Below are positions 10,629-21,588 of a stretch of DNA of 64,000 nt, piece by piece; position 1 is the first letter of the stretch; every line of letters begins with the position of its first letter. The position numbers and the translations under genes were made by a program. The stretch comes from Auriscalpium vulgare. Taxonomy: Eukaryota; Basidiomycota; Agaricomycetes; Russulales; Auriscalpiaceae. Below the pieces are notes generated by a model, which did no database searches, was not told the DNA's origin, and was given only the letters and a program-made list of their open reading frames with translations. Location: assembly GCA_019915015.1 (NCBI GenBank), contig JAHBBC010000023.1:124001-188000 (forward strand). The letters run 5' to 3'.

Positions 10629-10636
10629 TATTTATA
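10629..10636 (-). promoter_or_regulatory. TATA box of the 5' LTR
   Basis: Minus strand reads TATAAATA, positioned downstream of the U3-like part of the LTR and about 0.9 kb upstream of gag. It would place transcription start near 10600. No transcript evidence is available. Confidence 0.55.
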
Positions 10637-10678
10637 CGATGCGACGAGTATAGTGCGTGTCCGATCGAGTAAGTACGG

Positions 10679-11463
10679 AGACATCGGAAAAGACAAAGAA
10701 AACAAGATAGCGGCGTCATATGAAATAGTACGAACAATGAGTAGAGGTCATGCGCCGGTCAGACGACGAAGAGCGAGGCGGGGAACGGTGTCGAGCGAGC
10801 GATCAGCGCTGTCGAAGGACAAAGGAGGCGGCGCGGGAAACGATCCTCTCTGTCGTCGACTGTGAGAAACAGCGTCGGGGAGCGCGGGAACGGACAAGGA
10901 GCGCCATATCGAGCGCGATAACGGTGGTCCGATGATGTGGGCACGAGGCTGCGTCTTCCGATTGCGAATGTTCGGAGTGCCACACTCCCGACACGCGTCG
11001 CGACTGGGTCACGTGTCGATCGCAAGTCGCGTCTTGACTGCGGGGGCGTAGCGCGGGTCGTAAGGCGCTAGGGCGCATCGGAGGGAAGCGGGCGAGTCGA
11101 TAGCGCTGAATCGGAGGACGTCGGGGTAGTCGGACTCGTGTGGCGGACAATGGGCGAGCGGACAATGCGCGACTGAGGCGGTACTCGGATGGCGTGAGAG
11201 CTCCGGAGTTGCGTAGCGCCGAGCGTGTCTGTCGTGCGACCAGGCTGTGCGAGTCTGATGGAAATCTGATGCGTCGTGACGGGCGTGGGAAATGCTGTGC
11301 TGGCGAGCGTGTGGCGACTGGGGGCGCGTGGTGCGAGCAGCGTGGGAGTCGGCGGGGCGTTCCGATCGTGGCGCAGGAAGGCCGAGGTCACGTGACCGAG
11401 GACTTGGTCGAAAATGCGAAAAGACAGTCGAGATCCCCTCCCAGCGCGGGACGGGGCTTGTCA
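10679..11463 (-). repeat. 5' LTR (part demonstrably shared with the left copy)
   Basis: Exact copy of 1-785. The real LTR is longer: a TATA box lies left of 10679 and a primer-binding-site-like stretch lies at 10197-10212, which suggests an LTR of about 1.25 kb (roughly 10213-11463). The proximal boundary is inferred and does not show a canonical CA end. The sequence right of 11463 (gcgta...) is unrelated to the sequence right of 785. Confidence 0.9.
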
Positions 11464-13588
11464 GCGTAAGGGAAGCTAGTCTCAGCGCAGGATGCTAGTA
11501 AATTAGTGCTCTATAGATTAGATAAGTCGGACTTTCAATTTCTCAATATGTATTTAAGGTTCAGTAGTGATTGACAGACAGCATGCATAAACAACGTGTC
11601 TTTTTCTTCTCTATTTCCCTTGTCTCGTCATCCTCTTTTCTTTCGTCCCCTGCCTGAACTTGAGTAAGTCGCCAGACAACTCTGAGGTCAACAACGCAAC
11701 AATGCGACAAGTCACATGTGTTGTGTGCTTTGCAAGCATTAGCACTGCACCCACAAGACCCCAAAAACACAACACACTTGGGCCGTAGGCGCTAGTGCTG
11801 CCGGGGTTCAGTTCGGTCCGGTTCGGTCCGGTGATGGGCGTCCAACTGGTAGTGAGGCGGATATATATTGATGTCCAATCCTCAGAGCGCAGTAGTGAAC
11901 GTATCGAGTTGAGGGAGTGCAGTCAGGGTCCCGAGACTACGCACGGCAAATCCTGCTCGGAGTACGAGTGGGACACAGTGACTAGGACTTGGATCGGAGG
12001 GCACGAGAGGCTGGGGGAGAGGACGATAGTGCGAGAGCTAGACACGGCACGGATCACCGAAATGATACAGTGCTGGAGACGCGACGGGCGAGCTCCCAAG
12101 AATGTGTCACGGAAGCTAGGAATGTCAGAGGGGACGCGAGGACTATTTCGAGAGTCGAAGGGGAATTACGCAGCGGTGGCAATGGTCGGGGGAATATATC
12201 GAGAGCGAGAGGGACGAAGTATGAGGCGGTGACGAAGGAACAGAGGGGCGTATATAGGCCTGATCTCTGCGTGGAAGGTGCGGGGTGTCGAGGGGGAGAG
12301 TAGCGAGGCGTAGGGAGATTTCGAAGGGCAAGAGGGGATTTGTCGAGGGTCGTGGTATTCGTATTCATATTGATATTGCGGCGTGGTATTGGTGTCGAAG
12401 TTTTGTGCGTCTAAGAGCTAGAGCGACGGGTTGTGGTGAAGTCAGACCACTTCAGAAGCTCTTTCGAGATCCTGAGTACGAGGGGGAATAGTAACTTGTT
12501 ATTCCGTCTGTCTAGCGACTCAGAACTATTTGTACGACAAGCAAGTCGGAAATCCGTATCGTACGGACGTGACATAGTGAAGACAAATACGATCCAAAAC
12601 GCGGGAGACGTGGGTCTGATATCACGGGGTGTACAACGTGGACGCGGGGGAGTGAGTATACGAGGGATGTGGCAAGAGAGGACCGTTGAATTACGGACGG
12701 TTTAGGTTTAGTTCCGACTTACGATCGCCGCTAGGGGGCGAAGTGCGTTTAGCACGCTAGCGCTTATATCGTAAGGCGCTGGTGGTGTATCGTAAAGTCG
12801 AGCGGGGTATCCGATGTATTCCGAGTGTAAATTGAAGGGAGGGACGTACAACGGGCGGTCTTGGCTCGTTGTGTAGCGCTCCTGCCTATCTTGGATGGCT
12901 GTGGATTAACGTAGACGGGACCATATCGTGGATCGAGATGTGGGGAATATCGAGGAATCGGGGGACGCAGAAGGGAAGTATGATTGACAGCGGCGCATCA
13001 CGGCGGGGAAGGATTGTGGCGTGTGGCTCCGAGTCAGATAGCCGCTGGGTGACTGTTTGTGCGGGGCCGTAGGATTGTGGCGTGTGACTCGGGGCACTTG
13101 GTGGGGCGTGTAGGCTATTTCGAGTGCATTTGGGGCGCTTTCGATAGACGCTGCGGGGTGGTAGTGAAACCTGATGGTGCGGACCGAGGCCGGCAGGCCG
13201 AGGTCACGTGATTTCGGAAGATGCCGAAAATGCCAAAATTCGGGTGTTTCTCCGCTAGACGGCTGGGCAGGCTTATCACCGGTTCGGGCCAAACTTTATT
13301 AAACCCCGAACCGGACCGTTGGTCCGGTTCTCGTAAATCCCGAACCCCGAACTGAACCACAGTGAACTGGTTCAGGTGGTTCAGTTCTGGTTCAGACCTG
13401 GTCCACACCAAGAACCAATACAATTTTTTTTTTTGGACAAGCGATATGGTTACTTGGTGTGGAATGGCCAGTGCACGCATGGCAGTACAATTACTCTTAA
13501 TCGTTTGGGGGGCAGAGGGGAGAGAGGGGGATTGTCTTGATTTGAAGATATAGTGAACTACGGATACACCTGGTCTTACCTATCTGTT
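11464..13588. other. intergenic stretch, no gene recognised
   Basis: About 2.1 kb with only short, unconvincing frames. The purine-rich part (11850-12700) is compositionally like an LTR but I cannot find its partner. GGTTCGGTCC-type repeats occur at 11806-11836 and again, mostly inverted, near 13280-13400. Confidence 0.4.
13308..13387. repeat. two perfect hairpins made of GGTTC-type repeats
   Basis: GAACCGGACC at 13308-13317 and its exact complement at 13321-13330 form a 10-bp stem with a 3-nt loop. GAACTGAACCAC at 13349-13360 and its exact complement at 13376-13387 form a 12-bp stem with a 15-nt loop. A T-rich run follows at about 13424-13434. This may be the end of an unrecognised transposon. 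Confidence 0.6.
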
Positions 13589-15287
13589 TCAAGCTATAGG
13601 AGGAACAGTTGAATTTTTATAGACTGTACTATAGATCAAGACAGATGCCTTGTATCCTCTTGTTTGATAAATGTCAGATATAGCATTCAGATTCTCTTCA
13701 GATATGCAGACTCTGCCTGTAGTTATTCTGTCATGGAACCATGTCTCAGCTGCATCTCCAATTATACGTGCAGTAAAATGAGCATGTCCAAAATAAATAA
13801 TACCTTTGAGCTTGTACATTACCTTGTTATTGCTACAACCAAGATGCATAGTCTGTTTTATTTTCAACTTTGTTGTACCGGCGTCAGGCAAAGCAATGCC
13901 GATTAGAGGAGGAGGATGGGCACTCAAGTCTGTTATCTTTACCAAATGTCTTTGACATGATTGACAGAGACGGGTAGTCTTTACTTCAAATAACTTGTTT
14001 AGTTCTGATGATACAGGTTGACTGATGTCCTTTTCCAAGGTCCAGAAAGGGGTGTTGTATTGTCTGTCAGATGTGGTAGTATTACAAGATGTACACTTAT
14101 ATTGGATATGAAAGAGGTACTTGTCACTTGAGAGCATTATACGGCAGAGACTATAGATATCGGTACCATTAGTATTATTCATTGGATATCCATTGGGGTC
14201 TCTTTGGTGAAGTTGAGCTTGGAGAGAATTGCGTGATTGTTCCAGCATACTGAGAGGCTGTCCAGTCATGATCTGATTCCATCCCTCAGATATCAAAGTA
14301 ATGTAAGGATTTATTGGAGCAACATCCCTATTCCATATTTGATTATGACTTATGAATACTTGAAAGAGAATTGTGAGCAGACTGTCATAGGCACAACTCC
14401 AGGTATCTGCATTCCAGATATAGCCCTTGCGCTCTCTACCTGATATAGCCATTGAACTTACATTAGGTACAACCTTTCGCCTTTTCACAATGCGAGCAGG
14501 CCCATTATGAGTATTGAGTTGGGCTACTGGCTGAGTCCCTATTGCAGGCACAAAAGAATTCCCTAGGTCACTGTCATCATATTTTCACTTTGTTCCCTGT
14601 GCAACTAGTTTTGTATTGGGTGTTCTTTTATTTCCCTTGGCTGTGACTCGCTGCCATGGGGCATCTTCACCTACTTCTGGTATCACAAGGGGGCTATACT
14701 TGGACCACTTGATTGAATGATGTACATTGTCTGGGACATGGTCAGCTCCCACCCAAGCTCTATACTGTTTGACTAAGGTGCTGCATGTTGAAGCATTGAT
14801 GTTGCTGGGAAGTTCACCTATATATTGCAACCGAGTAATTTCATCTAGCAGCTCTAGCTCTCTGAACTCTTGACGCACATGGCCAGGAAGGCCTCCTGTT
14901 ATAATAGCTGTGGAAAAGTCACGCATAAGAATAGTTCCATCCAAACTTGCGCTTCTTGATAGACAAGTGTACATAGAGTAGTGGCTACGACACTTGAATG
15001 GATCAACAATGTTGAATGGACGTGTTCTTCCTTGTGATGCATAGTCGGTCATTGCAAAAATGGGGACAATAGGAACCTGTTCGCGTGAGATAAAAATGTT
15101 TCCATCATTGGGAGTATTGCATTTAATGGGTGTAGATTGCTGAGCTAGTGGCACAACATTTTCTGGAAGGTCTTTGAGTTGAACATTGGTAGGTGGCTTT
15201 GTCAATTTTACAAACACAACATCCAGAGCTTCTCTTCTGTCATCTAGTGCATGTGATTGCCAACCTACAACTGTACCTTCTGCCCCA
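13589..15287 (-). pseudogene. C-terminal half of PIF1-type helicase with cysteine-peptidase-like domain
   Basis: Downstream half of the helicase whose upstream half is at 19584-21531. It begins with a GAEGTVVGW segment, then helicase motifs V/VI (TDYASQGRT ... YTCLSRS). After an in-frame TGA at 14585-14587 the same frame runs on to 13589 through a second domain with NADTWSCAYDSLLTI near its start, several CxxC pairs and GHAHFTARI later. A Cys box early and a His box late resemble C19 (USP-type) peptidases; this domain assignment is inference. The frame is otherwise clean, so the TGA is the only visible lesion in this half. Helicases of this kind belong to Helitrons in fungi. Confidence 0.75.
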
Positions 15288-15290
15288 TTA

Positions 15291-15994
15291 CGATTCCCTG
15301 AGGTACGAAGTAGAATCGTTTACTAGGGGGTTTTTCGGGTTGGTGCCTGCATCTATTCGGTCATGGTCGCCGGATGCCGGTTTGATTCCCGGTTTGATTC
15401 CCGGTGGTGCCCGCCCGACCTCATGCCTGGGACAACACCCACACCACGTCCCCCATTCCTCTGCACCTCCGCCTCAAAAGCTAATCTCGAACAAGCACTC
15501 AATGTATCGCCAATAGGTTTCAGTACACCAATGTGCTACGATTGACGGGACGTCCGAGGTTCGTTTTCGTTTTGATGCGGCCAGCCGGCCCCGGCCATCA
15601 CCGGCCTTCGGCACATCTGCTTACATACATCACAGACTTGTGAGCCGCTTCGTCTGCCAGTGTGCCCTCCCTTGGCCCTCCAGACCCCACAGCCCCGTCC
15701 CGCCCCACGCACCGACAGTCCACCGACTGCCCCACCCAACGCGTGAACGGGCGTAATGATCTTGCGCCCTGCAAGCGTCTCTGGTTAGGCTGGTAGAACT
15801 CGGAGTGGCGTGGCAGGGAGCTCCGCTACGCTCGATAAGGAAAGTCACGGGGTCGAGCTTCGTCACGTGTATGCGGTATCTCTGTCATGAAGTGTCATCT
15901 GAGAGCGCGAAGAGTCGCGAGACGCTCGACACCTCGTCATCCCGCCTCCGTGACGCCAGGCTGCGCACGGGGGCAGCCCCCAACCGATACCCTA
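15291..15994. other. 5' part of the insertion, no gene
   Basis: Contains a direct duplication of GGTTTGATTCCC at 15379-15390 and 15391-15402. The sequence resembles a tRNA B-box, but I find no matching A-box or cloverleaf. No coding frame is supported. Confidence 0.35.
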
Positions 15995-18737
15995 ATGGAC
16001 ACAGATGACGACTACGACGCTATATACCCTACTTTGCCATTCTCGACGGCCTTCTACGAGTCCCTATGCACTGTGTCTGTGGCAGCTGTGACTACCGCGC
16101 TCCAGGTCTTCTCCGCCGTTTTCGACGCGTCAAGAGGCAAGATACGACTACTAGAAGATCAATTGCTGCCTGCTGTGCACTTTGCGGAGGGCAGAGATGT
16201 TGTCTGCATCGCAAGGACAGGCTCCGGCAAGACCATGCAACTCGTAGTCTCGGCACTCCTCCACCCGGACGCGATCACTCTCGTTTTCTCCCCACTGAAG
16301 CGTCTCCAGCAAACCATGGTGCGTGGCGATTTGAGACCACAGTAAATGCGTGCTAATTCCAGGTCTTCGAAGGTCAATGAGCTCAACTCATACAAAGGAG
16401 TACACGCGATCGCTGTCAACAGCGATATGCATAATGATTTTGATCAATGGACGGTACGTCGTGGCATATCTGCGCGTACCTTATATACATACTGAACTAT
16501 ACTCTAGGCTATACGACAGGGCAAATATAATATCATTTTGACGTCGCCGGAGCAGTCAAAACCAATCGACGGGCACCCGACACGGCTCTTCCGCGCAATG
16601 CAGGACCGCCAGTTCTGCAATAGAATATCCCGCATCATTGTCGATGAATGCCACCTGGCATGGCTCTGGGGTCTTTCCTTCACCAAGACGCGCGCGTTTC
16701 GACCGGCATGGGCGCATATAGGCAACATCCGCATCAGCCTTCCTCCCGGCGCGCCGCTTCTCGCTCTCACAGCAACGGTGCCGCCTCGCATCGAGTCTGC
16801 GCTACCAAAGTGTCTCGCCCTCAGGGACCCTGTCACCTTCAAGTCAACGATCAACCGCCCGAATCAGACCTACGCAGTTCATCCTATCCACGGCGCCCTC
16901 ACGAACTTTGAAAACCTCCGGTTCGTCCCAACTGGACCTGACACTCCCGACTCTGACTCGGCTATCGACGTCCTCGAGCAAATGAAGAAGTGCCTTATCT
17001 TCATGGACAACAAATCTCACTTGTCTGTCGCTGCTCGGCACCTCTACGACCGCTTTCCGCCTTGGCTGCGCGCTGAATTAAAGAGACTGGGTGCCATCAA
17101 GGTCTATCACTCGGACATGTCAACTGACTCGACAGATGCTAAGCTCAGCTCCGATGACGCGCCTCACTTGAAGGCTTTCTGTAGGATACTCATAGCTACA
17201 AGCGGCGCATCAACGGTACGTCGCAGACACCCACTCCCATGAGTATTTACTAAACATCCGTTACAGGGAATCAACATTGCGGACATCCTGATCGTCATCC
17301 AGTATGGGCTCCCAATGTCTTTGGAAGAGCTGCTGCAGCGTCTTGGTCGCAATGTTCGGGATTTCATGCTGCTGGGACTCTCTCTCTTGATGGCCGAAGA
17401 CTGGGCTGCCAAACCATCGAAGAAACCAACTGCGAAGGAGCTCCGGACTCCTGACAATGTCAAGCAGTATGCGGTGACGACAGGATGTCGTCGCGAGTTC
17501 CTCGCGACCTACGCTGCCGACGACGCGCCCGATGGTATGTAATCCTTACAGTCCTTTTTCCTTACTGAGAGTTCTTGTGCGCGGCAGCTCTCGAGGTCAC
17601 TCCCGGCTCCTTCTACTGCGATTGTCATGGATACGTTATGCAGAAGGACTTCCACATCCCGCTTTTCGCAGGCGAGTCTACGAATGCGAAGCGCCCTCCC
17701 GCTGCCCCGAAGAAATATCGCGATATGTGGCAACGTGTCCCACTCATCAAGGCTCTTCAACAGTGGCTCGCATCAGACGCGCGCAAGTCCAAGGCACCGG
17801 TGACGTACCCATCGTACTTCGTCCTGTTGACCCGCAACATGGACGACATATCGAAGATGCAGACTTCAAAGCTGACGGGAAAAGATGCACTGGCGGATGC
17901 GCTCGGGAAGACGGTGAGTTGGCGCTCGCTATGGGCGACTGACCTCTTCCAGGTGCTTCAGGACTTCGAGTGCAGTGCACGCTTGAACAAGGTGCAATGG
18001 ATGGCTGACCATCGCGCCGTGCTGGATCAGAAGAAGGCGGCGAAGGCGAGAGGTGTTCCCGCAGATGACGATGGCGAGTCGAGTGAGTCGAGTGAGGTTG
18101 AGGTTGAGAAGGTTGAGGAGGTTGAGAAAGTCGACGAGAGCGTTGATGATGGCGGGCAGCATGCAGTACGTCGTGTGAAGGTTGGGAATACTCGGTACAT
18201 ATTGAAATTCTAAACCAACTGCTGTTCACGCAGTTCGAACAGTTGCGCTCAAGACACACCATCACGCTGGATGACTCTGCACGCTGCCACGACATGGACG
18301 AGGCCGTCGACTCTCAGGCTGTGGACGAGGATGACAACTCTCAAGTAGAAGCTGCAGATGCTCGCTTTCAACGAGGCGTCCCGGGCACGACATCCTACGC
18401 ACGACTGCGCAGGACGCGCACTCGACGCGCGTGTCGCAAGGACGAGCCACAACAATGGCACGCACGACTGGACCGACACAAACAACGCGCAGCATCGTCG
18501 ACGAAGCGCATGAAGACGTTTCTGGAGGCGCGAACGGTGCCCTCTAGCTTGACATCATGTGCCGCCATACTCACGAGAGGCCACGAGCACGTCGAATGGT
18601 GCATGGATGGAACAACGGCGGCGCCGCGTCCGCCCCCTCGCCCACATGCTAGACGAGGAGCAACGGGGCGGGAATCAAGGCGCCACGGGAGGCACGGAGA
18701 AGAAGAACGAAGCGTGTCCTACGTCTCGACAGCGTAG
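15995..18737 (+). CDS. RecQ-like DEAD/DEAH helicase carried by the insertion, possibly defective
   Basis: Exons about 15995-16318, 16363-16453, 16508-17215, 17267-17534, 17588-17913, 17953-18165 and 18234-18737, with short GT-AG introns; about 810 residues. Motifs: I ARTGSGKT, II VDECHLAW, III LALTATVPP, a second RecA-like domain with LIFMDNKSH, and motif VI QRLGRNVRD. The C-terminus is acidic then basic. With a normal GT donor at 16319 the second exon hits TGA at 16378, one base out of frame. A GC-AG intron starting at 16321 would keep the frame, so this is either a rare splice or a single-base frameshift. Dispersed RecQ-like genes are common in agaricomycete genomes. It may be captured cargo rather than the Helitron's own enzyme. 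Confidence 0.75.
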
Positions 18738-19551
18738 TGGGAACGGCACGGAGGCCAGAGACAATGATGGCGGCTCACCAAGGTGCGCACGCTCACGTCG
18801 CAGCGGGAGAAATGCGGTGCGGTTCAAAGGTGAGTTCCAAGCGCCCCCGTATCGTGAGCCCCGGTATTGACGTCGCCTAGCGTCTGTATCTGCGTTCCCC
18901 TCCAAGCTCCTCGCATCTCATCGCGCCGGATCAGAGCCTGCTAAGCCGTGACCAGCAGCATCACATCGCCTGCAGGCTGCCCGTCCAGCATGCGCACAGA
19001 ATCGTGCTCGCTTGTCAGTGGCAAGATCATCTGCAACATGACCTCCGAGAGGCTCCTCACCCTGAGCACCGTCAGGCCCCGCCCCGCCTGCCGTCGCGAC
19101 CCAGCCCGCCGCCCTCGTTGCCGCGCCGCTGCCCAGCGTGCCGCCGCCGCCGCCGCCCTCGACCCGCCACGCTCACTATGCTGCGCGGCGCGTGCACTCT
19201 GCAGGCACAGGGCTACTTCAGCGGGCTGTTCCCCGCAGCAATCAAGACGCTCGGCGCGTCTTATTTTTCGTCGCTCACAATTTGCCTGTGTACATGTAAC
19301 TTATTCTATTCACGCACCTCTGTTCACATCTGCTGTGTACTACTTGTTGCTGCGCATCTTTGATCAGTCTCCAGTCTGAGATCAAATGCACGTTTCAGCG
19401 CCGAGTGGCTGCTCAGCAGCACGTAGCGCTCTGGTAGGGCTTTATTTAACCGAAATGTGCCAATATGTCAATCCCCATCACTAACTCATAGAAATAGACA
19501 TACACGCAGGAAACTGCAGGTGGATGCAGCTGAGAGATAAGGAATTGTCCT
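18738..19551. other. 3' part of the insertion, no gene
   Basis: C-rich sequence with CCG-type runs (about 19090-19170), then AT-richer DNA. I see no coding signal beyond short frames. Confidence 0.4.
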
Positions 19552-19583
19552 GCCATGCTTAGCAATGGCTCTCTACAAGCTAG
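19552..19583 (+). other. Helitron-like 3' terminus: hairpin plus CTAG
   Basis: Bases 19552-19569 can fold as a stem GCCAT/ATGGC extended by GC/GC with one bulged A and a TTA loop; ten bases later comes CTAG (19580-19583), followed by T. Hairpin, spacing, CTRR end and T target fit Helitron termini. Confidence 0.55.
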
Positions 19584-21531
19584 TTAGTAACACACACTTC
19601 AGTTACTTCATTGTGTTTTATCATTACAGGCAATCCATGACAAAGTTTGAGAACACCAGGAATGTGTATTGTAGCACCATGAGGTAAACTATGAAGCTTT
19701 GCTTGCATATCAGGAGGCATATTATTTGACTTTCGCTTTGGATCAAGTTGTCTGCCCTTAGGTTTTGCAGATGTAGGCTCCCTAGCTTTCCATTTATCAA
19801 CACTATAGAAAGGCTTCAAAACTTGATTTGTTTCCTGTGCAAAGCGCTCTGACATTGTGGTATTTATTTGGTCACACTGAGAGTTGAAGGCAGTGATTAC
19901 AGATACAAAGCGAAAGTTAGAATGATTTGGATCAACATCTGGATTCTGAGGGCTCATAATTCTGGATCGCAGAAGGGCAATGTCTTGTGCAGTGCATGAT
20001 GATTTGTAACACATATTCTCTAAGGCTGTGCGGAACTGTGCATCTCTCTCGGTCTATGATCGTTGTCTCATATTTTGTCTCAAAATGACGACTACTGTTG
20101 CTTGATGCCACAAAGCTTTGCCAATGGTTCTCTATTGCTCTCTAAAGCCATTGGTGGTTCCCAAAACAGTAGAGACATTGTGGCTATACAGTGCTGGCCC
20201 TTTCATCTGAATAGGAGGTAATTGTGCAAAGTCACCAGCAAAAATCATATTTTTGCCCCCAAATGCTTGATCATCACTTTGCAATGCTTGACTCATTTGA
20301 GCACTAATATGATACAAGTCACCGCAGTCAACCATAGACACCTCATCTAAGAAGACATATTTCACATGTCTCAACCGATCTCGAATCTTTGACATGGTGG
20401 TTGCTGTTTCACTTATGCCAGTGCCATATCCTTCTCCTCCTCCTTGGAAGCCAAGAATTGAATGATAAGTTGACCCTGACACCAAGGCAGCTGCTGAACC
20501 AGTAGGAGCCATTATCAAAAATACATAACTGCGCTTGTGTCTTGTCAAAGAGAGCCATGAGAGCCTTTATAACCTGTGATTTACCTGTGCCTGCCATGCC
20601 TCCAATATGCATTTTAAGCTGTTCAGCAAATATGTCAACAGAGTGGTTTGCTATGATATGATAAGCTTGCTCTTGTTCTTCATTACTGTACCATTTTGGT
20701 TGTAGGCTCGCAGGGGTCGCCGCGTGACCAAAAATTGCATAGGCTCGTTTGACCTACCAGGCTCGCAGACCAGGGTGACGCGTGACAATCAAAAATAATA
20801 GGCTCGAATCTTGAATTCAAGCGCAGAACAATGGGTCATAAGTACTGCAGTAAGTGTCTGTAGCTACGCAGCCACTCGAGTATGAGACACAGATGTAGGT
20901 TAACTTACACAGCGGCTGGTTTGGGGCCCAGCTAAGCAAAATTGAAGCACAAACACACAGAGAGCAAGGAGCAGAATTTGTTCCTTATTTTGCACTACAA
21001 TACAAGCTAAAATTGGCATACATACATGGGCAGTGGTAGAAAGCAAAAAAATCGACCTTGTCTAGCTACGGGGGAAATTGGCTCGCAGGCCACCGTTATG
21101 TGTGACCAAGTCACCTATAGGCTCGGCTCGCAGGGCCCCGTTATGCGTCACGCGAGCCTACAACCGAAATGGTACAGTAAGCGTGTATTCTTGGGCCACC
21201 TCATCAATGAGTCGCGTATCTTCTTCGCTGACAGCTTTAAAGGTCTTGTACAAAAACTCACGATCTACAACTTTGACTGCGTTAACATTATATGGCTTTG
21301 GTATGCCATTAAGGGATGGTTCGTTGTCTTTTCCTACTTGCTGATACTGTTCATGTTTCTTGTCAAGAACTTTCCTTTTTCTTTTCTGCCAGTACATCTT
21401 TGCATTGCTTTCCTGTCATCCTCAGAAAATCCTTCCAACCTTGGCTTTTCCAGGACCACAGACAACCTCAATAAGCTTGCGGTGAACTGTGCCTTTGTTT
21501 CTCTCCAGGGCTTAGCAGCAATTTGTGACAT
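19584..21531 (-). pseudogene. N-terminal half of the same PIF1-type helicase, split by a MITE
   Basis: Coding blocks at about 21178-21531, then (after the MITE at 20686-21177) 19584-20685. Motifs: Walker A GGMAGTGKS, Walker B FLDEVSM, motif III GDFAQLPPI. Lesions: a frame change near 21397, a frame change near 20520-20548, and in-frame TAG codons near 20132 and 20056. The upstream end is lost near 21531, where a MYND pseudogene begins, so no Rep domain is present. The sequence continues in frame at 15287 if the Helitron-like insertion is ignored. Confidence 0.8.
20686..21177. mobile_element. 492-bp MITE with 26-bp terminal inverted repeats and TA target duplication
   Basis: The left repeat (20686-20711, starting CTGTACCATTTTGGTTGTAG) and right repeat (21152-21177) match at 25 of 26 positions. 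TA flanks both ends (20684-20685, 21178-21179). Ignoring the element and one TA restores the helicase frame as EYTLNEEQEQAY, which confirms the ends. Inside, GGCTCGCAGG-type motifs recur near both ends. There is no coding capacity. The TA duplication suggests a Tc1/mariner-type mobiliser, but the transposase is not here. Confidence 0.85.
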
Positions 21532-21588
21532 TGCTCAACCGGCCAACAGCGTCGCTCTGCTCGCCCCAATCGCGAAACCTTGGCCGAT

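Larger units (their letters stand above)
1..11463 (-). mobile_element. Ty3/gypsy LTR retrotransposon, left end outside the window
   Basis: Direct repeats 1-785 and 10679-11463 flank gag-protease and pol genes read on the minus strand, so the right repeat is the 5' LTR and the left one the 3' LTR. Domain order is gag, aspartic protease, reverse transcriptase, RNase H, integrase, which is the Ty3/gypsy order. Pol motifs closely resemble agaricomycete elements. The element begins (sense) with TGACA at 11463 and a purine tract lies exactly beside the left LTR at 786-797. The left end of the 3' LTR is off the window, so the target duplication cannot be read; the right flank starts gcgta. The element also carries an antisense spliced gene (1295-3319). 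Identical LTRs imply recent insertion, although gag seems to contain a frame break. Confidence 0.95.
15288..19583 (+). mobile_element. Helitron-like insertion carrying a RecQ-type helicase gene
   Basis: Interrupts the PIF1 gene exactly between a host A (15287) and a host T (19584); ignoring it makes the helicase read through VCVTNGAEGTVVGW without a gap. The right end is CTAG (19580-19583) preceded by a small hairpin 10 nt upstream, as at Helitron 3' ends, and the A/T target agrees. The left end is TTACG rather than the canonical TC. An alternative reading is a 3-bp TTA target duplication (15288-15290 and 19584-19586). No terminal inverted repeats are visible. Cargo is the RecQ-like gene at 15995-18737. 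Confidence 0.65.

Noticed and set aside
11806..13390. A 1.6-kb element with GGTTCAGTTCGG inverted ends
   Set aside because: Only about 12 bases agree, within simple GGTTC-type repeats, and no target duplication was found.
15370..15410. tRNA-like B-box sequence (GGTTTGATTCC) present twice
   Set aside because: No A-box at proper spacing and no cloverleaf; only a weak hint of a SINE head.
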